Positions 60,547 to 64,000 of a DNA stretch of 64,000 bases are shown here, piece after piece. The DNA lies in the NCBI RefSeq assembly GCF_024752305.1, contig NZ_JANTHX010000003.1:124001-188000 (forward strand), written 5' to 3'. Each line of letters begins with the position of its first letter. Within the stretch, counting starts at the first letter, position 1. This DNA comes from Protaetiibacter mangrovi. GTDB taxonomy: Bacteria; Actinomycetota; Actinomycetes; Actinomycetales; Microbacteriaceae. The notes under the pieces were generated by a model that was not told the DNA's origin, did no database searches, and was given only the letters and a program-made list of their open reading frames with translations. The position numbers were made by a program, and so were the translations under genes.

Positions 60547-62004
60547 ATGGCCGACCCGAAGGGATTCCTCAAGGTCCAGGAGCGCGAGCTCCCCGCCCGG
60601 CGCCCCGTGCCCGTCCGCATCATGGACTGGAAAGAGGTCTACGAGTCGCAGGACTCCTCGCAGCTGCGACGCCAGGCCGGCCGCTGCATGGACTGCGGCG
60701 TGCCGTTCTGCCACCAGGGCTGCCCGCTCGGCAACCTCATCCCGGAGTGGAACGACCTCACCTGGCGCGGCGAGGGCCGGCAGGCGATCGAGCGTCTGCA
60801 CGCCACCAACAACTTCCCCGAGTTCACGGGGCGGCTGTGCCCCGCCCCCTGCGAGTCGTCGTGCGTGCTGGGCATCAACCAGCCGCCCGTGACGATCAAG
60901 CAGGTCGAGGTGTCGATCATCGACCAGGCCTTCCAGAGCGGATGGGTGCAGCCGCACCCGCCCGAGCGTCTCACCGGCAAGACGGTCGCCGTCGTCGGCT
61001 CGGGCCCCGCGGGGCTCGCGGCCGCGCAGCAGCTCACGCGCGCGGGCCACACGGTCGCGGTCTACGAGCGCGACGACCGCATCGGCGGCCTGCTGCGCTA
61101 CGGCATCCCGGACTTCAAGATGGAGAAGCGTCAGATCGAGCAGCGGCTCGCGCAGATGCAGGCCGAGGGCACCCGCTTCCGCGCGGGCGTCGAGATCGGC
61201 GTCGACATCTCGTGGGCGGAGCTCAAGGAGCGCTACGACGCCGTCGTGATCGCGACCGGGTCGACCGTTCCCCGCGATCTGCCGATCCCGGGTCGCGACC
61301 TCCTCGGCGTGCACTTCGCGATGGACTACCTGGTGCAGCAGAACAAGGTGGTCGCGGGCGACACGGTGCCCGAGCAGCTCACCGCCCACGGCAAGCACGT
61401 CGTCGTCATCGGCGGCGGCGACACGGGTGCCGACTGCATCGGCACCGCGCACCGCCAGGGGGCGCTGAGCGTGACCAACCTCGCGATCGGCTTCCAGCCG
61501 CCGGAGGAGCGTCCCGAGCACCAGCCGTGGCCGATGGTCCCGACGGTGTTCGAAGTCTCCTCCGCCCACGAGGAGGGCGGCGAGCGCGTCTACCTCGCCT
61601 CCACCGTCGAGTTCCTCGCCAACGAGGCCGGCGAGGTGCGCGCCCTGCGCGTCGCCGAGACCGAGTACCTCGACGGTCGCCGGGTGCCGAAGTCGGGAAC
61701 CGAGCGCGAGATCCCCGCCGACCTGGTGCTCATCGCGATGGGCTTCACCGGCCCTGAGCCCGAGCACCTCGACGAGCAGCTGCGCGTGCCGTTCGACACC
61801 CGTGGCAACGTCGTCCGCGACGACCTGTACGCGACGAGCGAGCCGGGCGTCTTCGTCGCCGGCGACGCCGGACGCGGCCAGTCGCTCATCGTCTGGGCGA
61901 TCGCCGAGGGCCGCGCCGTCGCCGCGTCCGTCGACCGCTACCTGGAGGGCGAGACGCAGCTCCCCGCCCCCGTCCGACCCACCGACCGCGGCTTCGGTCT
62001 CTGA
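60547..62004 (+). CDS. gltD: Glutamate synthase small subunit
   Basis: GltD passes electrons from NADPH through FAD and iron-sulfur clusters to GltB. Its 485 residues have the N-terminal cluster cysteines CMDCGVPFCHQGCPLGN and CPAPCESSCVLG, the FAD motif VVGSGPAGLAAAQQL and the NADPH motif VIGGGDTGADCIG. ATG 60547 lies 2 bases after the gltB stop, so both subunits come from one mRNA. Confidence 0.97.
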   Translation: MADPKGFLKVQERELPARRPVPVRIMDWKEVYESQDSSQLRRQAGRCMDCGVPFCHQGCPLGNLIPEWNDLTWRGEGRQAIERLHATNNFPEFTGRLCPAPCESSCVLGINQPPVTIKQVEVSIIDQAFQSGWVQPHPPERLTGKTVAVVGSGPAGLAAAQQLTRAGHTVAVYERDDRIGGLLRYGIPDFKMEKRQIEQRLAQMQAEGTRFRAGVEIGVDISWAELKERYDAVVIATGSTVPRDLPIPGRDLLGVHFAMDYLVQQNKVVAGDTVPEQLTAHGKHVVVIGGGDTGADCIGTAHRQGALSVTNLAIGFQPPEERPEHQPWPMVPTVFEVSSAHEEGGERVYLASTVEFLANEAGEVRALRVAETEYLDGRRVPKSGTEREIPADLVLIAMGFTGPEPEHLDEQLRVPFDTRGNVVRDDLYATSEPGVFVAGDAGRGQSLIVWAIAEGRAVAASVDRYLEGETQLPAPVRPTDRGFGL

Positions 62005-62056
62005 GCATCCGCTCACCCGGCGCCATCCGCACCACCCACACCACACCGAAGGAATC

Positions 62057-63514
62057 ATGAGACGAGCCAAGATCGTCGCGACACTGGGACCCGCAGTGTC
62101 GAGCTACGAGAATCTCCGCGCCATCATCGAGGCGGGCGTCAACGTCGCCCGGATGAACCTCAGCCACGGCAGCTACGACGTGCACGAGGAGATCTACGCC
62201 AACGTGCGCCGCGCGGCAGCGGATGCCGGCCAGCCGGTGGCCGTGCTCGTCGACCTCCAGGGGCCGAAGATCCGCCTCGGCAAGTTCGCCGACGGCCCGC
62301 ACGAGCTCGCGGTGGGCGACATCTTCACCATCACGACCGAGGACGTCGCCGGCACCAAGGAGCTCGTCGGCACCACCTTCAAGGGGCTGCCCCAGGACGT
62401 GAAGCCGGGCGACTTCCTGCTGATCGACGACGGCAAGGTCAAGGTGCAGGTGCTCGACACCGACGGGGTGCAGGTGCGCACCGAGGTGATCGTCGCGGGA
62501 CCCGTGTCGAACAACAAGGGCATCAACCTCCCCGGTGTCGCCGTCAACGTGCCGGCGCTGTCCGAGAAGGACGAGGCCGACCTGCGCTGGGGCCTGAAGC
62601 TCGGCGCCGACTACATCGCCCTCTCGTTCGTCCGCGACGCCCGGGACATCACCCGCGTGCACGAGATCATGGCGGAGGAGGGTCGCAAGATCCCCGTCAT
62701 CGCCAAGATCGAGAAGCCGCAGGCGGTCGACGCGCTCGAGGAGATCATCGACGCGTTCGACGGCATCATGGTCGCCCGCGGCGACCTGGCCGTCGAGCTG
62801 CCGCTCGAGGCGGTGCCCGTCGTGCAGAAGCGCGCGGTCGAGCTCTGCCGTCGCATGGCGAAGCCCGTCATCGTCGCCACCCAGATGCTCGAGTCGATGA
62901 CGCACTCGCCGGTGCCGACCCGCGCCGAGGCCTCGGACGTCGCGAACGCGGTGCTCGACGGCGCGGACGCGGTCATGCTCTCGGGCGAGACCAGCGTCGG
63001 CGAGTACCCGGTCGTGACCGTCCAGACCATGGCGCGCATCATCGCATCGACCGAGGAGCACGGCCTCGAGCGCATCGCACCGCTCGGCACCAAGCCCCGC
63101 ACCCAGGGAGGCGCGATCACCCTCGCCGCCGCCGAGGTGGCCGCGTTCGTCGAGGCGAAGTACCTCTGCATCTTCACGGAGTCGGGCGACTCCGCACGGC
63201 GCATGTCGCGCCTGCGCGAGTACATCCCGATGCTCGCGTTCACTCCGGAGGACGCCATCCGCCGCCGCATGAACCTCACCTGGGGCATCGAGTCGTTCAA
63301 GGTCGACCGGGTCAAGCACACGGATGCGATGTACAAGCAGGTCGACGAGATCCTGCTCGAGAACGAGCTGGCCGCGATCGGCGACCGCGTCGTCGTGATC
63401 TCCGGGTCCCCTCCCGGGATCCCCGGGTCGACGAACGACCTGCGCGTGCACGTCGTCGGCGACGCCGTCAACAAGCTCACCCCCGTGTGGGAGTCGGGCG
63501 ACCACGCCGACTGA
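62057..63514 (+). CDS. pyk: Pyruvate kinase
   Basis: Pyruvate kinase makes ATP and pyruvate from PEP. The 485-residue protein has the N-terminal RRAKIVATLGPA, the catalytic lysine in VIAKIEKPQAV, the metal-site GIMVARGDLAVELPLE and ATQMLESM, and a C-terminal allosteric domain of normal length without the extra PEP-utiliser domain seen in some Gram-positives. ATG 62057 has AAGGA at 62049-62053. A strong hairpin follows. Confidence 0.97.
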   Translation: MRRAKIVATLGPAVSSYENLRAIIEAGVNVARMNLSHGSYDVHEEIYANVRRAAADAGQPVAVLVDLQGPKIRLGKFADGPHELAVGDIFTITTEDVAGTKELVGTTFKGLPQDVKPGDFLLIDDGKVKVQVLDTDGVQVRTEVIVAGPVSNNKGINLPGVAVNVPALSEKDEADLRWGLKLGADYIALSFVRDARDITRVHEIMAEEGRKIPVIAKIEKPQAVDALEEIIDAFDGIMVARGDLAVELPLEAVPVVQKRAVELCRRMAKPVIVATQMLESMTHSPVPTRAEASDVANAVLDGADAVMLSGETSVGEYPVVTVQTMARIIASTEEHGLERIAPLGTKPRTQGGAITLAAAEVAAFVEAKYLCIFTESGDSARRMSRLREYIPMLAFTPEDAIRRRMNLTWGIESFKVDRVKHTDAMYKQVDEILLENELAAIGDRVVVISGSPPGIPGSTNDLRVHVVGDAVNKLTPVWESGDHAD

Positions 63515-63521
63515 TCGCCTC

Positions 63522-63551
63522 GACGGCGCCGTCCCTCGGGGCGGCGCCGTC
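63522..63551. terminator. Bidirectional terminator between pyk and the methyltransferase
   Basis: GACGGCGCCG (63522-63531) and CGGCGCCGTC (63542-63551) are perfectly complementary over 10 bases. The loop can add a wobble and a CCC/GGG extension. It lies between convergent genes and can serve both. Confidence 0.85.
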
Positions 63552-63565
63552 GGTCGTCTCCGGGA

Positions 63566-64000
63566 TCAGCGCGCCCCGATCGCGCACCATGCGCGGCCGG
63601 TCACGTCGAACGGGCCCCCGCCGAGCAGTTCGCGCGCGCTCTCCTCGATCCGCGCACGCAGCTCGGGTGCCGTCTGCCGCAGATAGTCGCCCGCCGGCCC
63701 GACACCGAGGGTGTACGGCTCCCACCAGTCCTCGAAGGTCGGATGCGTCACCCGCACGGTGAACGACAGCCCCCGCACCTCGCGCAGACCGGCGGTCGAG
63801 AGCACGGTCTCGAGGTCGCCCTCGCCCGCACCGGCCTGCGTCGACTCGTCGAGCGCGTCGGGCTCCACGGCGATGACCGCCGACCAGAACGGGGCGAGCG
63901 GCGCACCCGCCCCCATGTGGTCCCACGCCGTCGCGGCGACGACACCCCCGTCCCGCACGACACGGCGCATCTCGCGCAGCCCGGCATCCGGGTCCGCCAT
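63566..64000 (-). CDS. SAM-dependent methyltransferase (C-terminal part)
   Basis: The gene runs off the window end, and only its last 144 codons are seen. LREMRRVVRDGGVVAATAWD matches the strand-4/helix region after the SAM-binding motifs of class I methyltransferases of the UbiE/Methyltransf_11 type, which must lie beyond base 64000. The remaining part, GVGPAGDYLRQTAPELRAR and WCAIGAR at the end, fits such proteins. The ATG at the edge is probably internal. The substrate is unknown. Confidence 0.75.
   Translation of the reverse strand: MADPDAGLREMRRVVRDGGVVAATAWDHMGAGAPLAPFWSAVIAVEPDALDESTQAGAGEGDLETVLSTAGLREVRGLSFTVRVTHPTFEDWWEPYTLGVGPAGDYLRQTAPELRARIEESARELLGGGPFDVTGRAWCAIGAR

Overview
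The window is a gene-dense, high-G+C stretch of chromosome from an actinobacterium, most likely Microbacteriaceae (Micrococcales). Evidence for this: GTG starts are frequent, TGA stops dominate, -10 elements are of TANNNT type without recognisable -35 boxes, PriA has lost its helicase motifs, Rel is long and bifunctional, the actinobacterial host factor mIHF is fused to guanylate kinase, and the gene order pdxST-yebC-ruvCAB-yajC-secDF-rel is typical of the phylum. There are no rRNA or tRNA genes, no transposases, no CRISPR arrays and no prophage. No intergenic stretch exceeds about 300 bases.

Layout. 1-2.3 kb: tail of an unknown gene with a hairpin, a HIT-family Ap4A phosphorylase, and the PLP synthase genes pdxS and pdxT. 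2.3-11.6 kb: a small membrane protein, yebC, the Holliday-junction genes ruvC, ruvA and ruvB, the Sec accessory genes yajC, secD and secF, and rel. 11.5-14.2 kb, minus strand: an AbiEi-antitoxin-like protein, a DUF349 protein and a membrane-anchored cyclophilin. 14.4-25.5 kb: rarA, rpsD with a structured leader, a small membrane protein, alaS-ruvX-mltG, and the shikimate genes aroE-aroC-aroK-aroB-aroQ. 25.6-29.5 kb: efp and nusB, then an SsuABC/TauABC-like transporter. 29.5-46.8 kb: a PyrR-leader-controlled run pyrR-pyrB-pyrC-(membrane protein)-carA-carB-pyrF that overlaps the mIHF-gmk fusion and continues with rpoZ, coaBC, metK, priA, fmt, rsmB and rpe. 46.8-55.8 kb: an FKBP, hisE-hisG-hisF-hisI, trpE, a Trp-associated membrane protein, an HGxxPAAW protein, trpC-trpB-trpA and lgt. 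55.9-63.5 kb: gltB-gltD and pyk. The end of the window holds the 3' part of a minus-strand methyltransferase.

How the genes work together: most are core metabolism and information processing, and many are joined by ATGA or GTGA overlaps that suggest translational coupling. Chorismate made by the aro genes feeds trpE and trpCBA. GltBD supplies the glutamate and glutamine economy that carAB, hisF and trpE draw on. The pyr genes supply UMP under PyrR control.

No self-contained new system such as a defence island or biosynthetic cluster is visible. The points most worth a second look are architectural. Stop codons sit in the loops of hairpins at the ends of several transcription units. TAG stop codons double as the first half of the next promoter's -10 box. 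Many genes look leaderless. mIHF is fused to Gmk. A transporter interrupts the usual nusB-pyrR neighbourhood. The rpsD leader looks like a ribosomal-protein autoregulatory leader.
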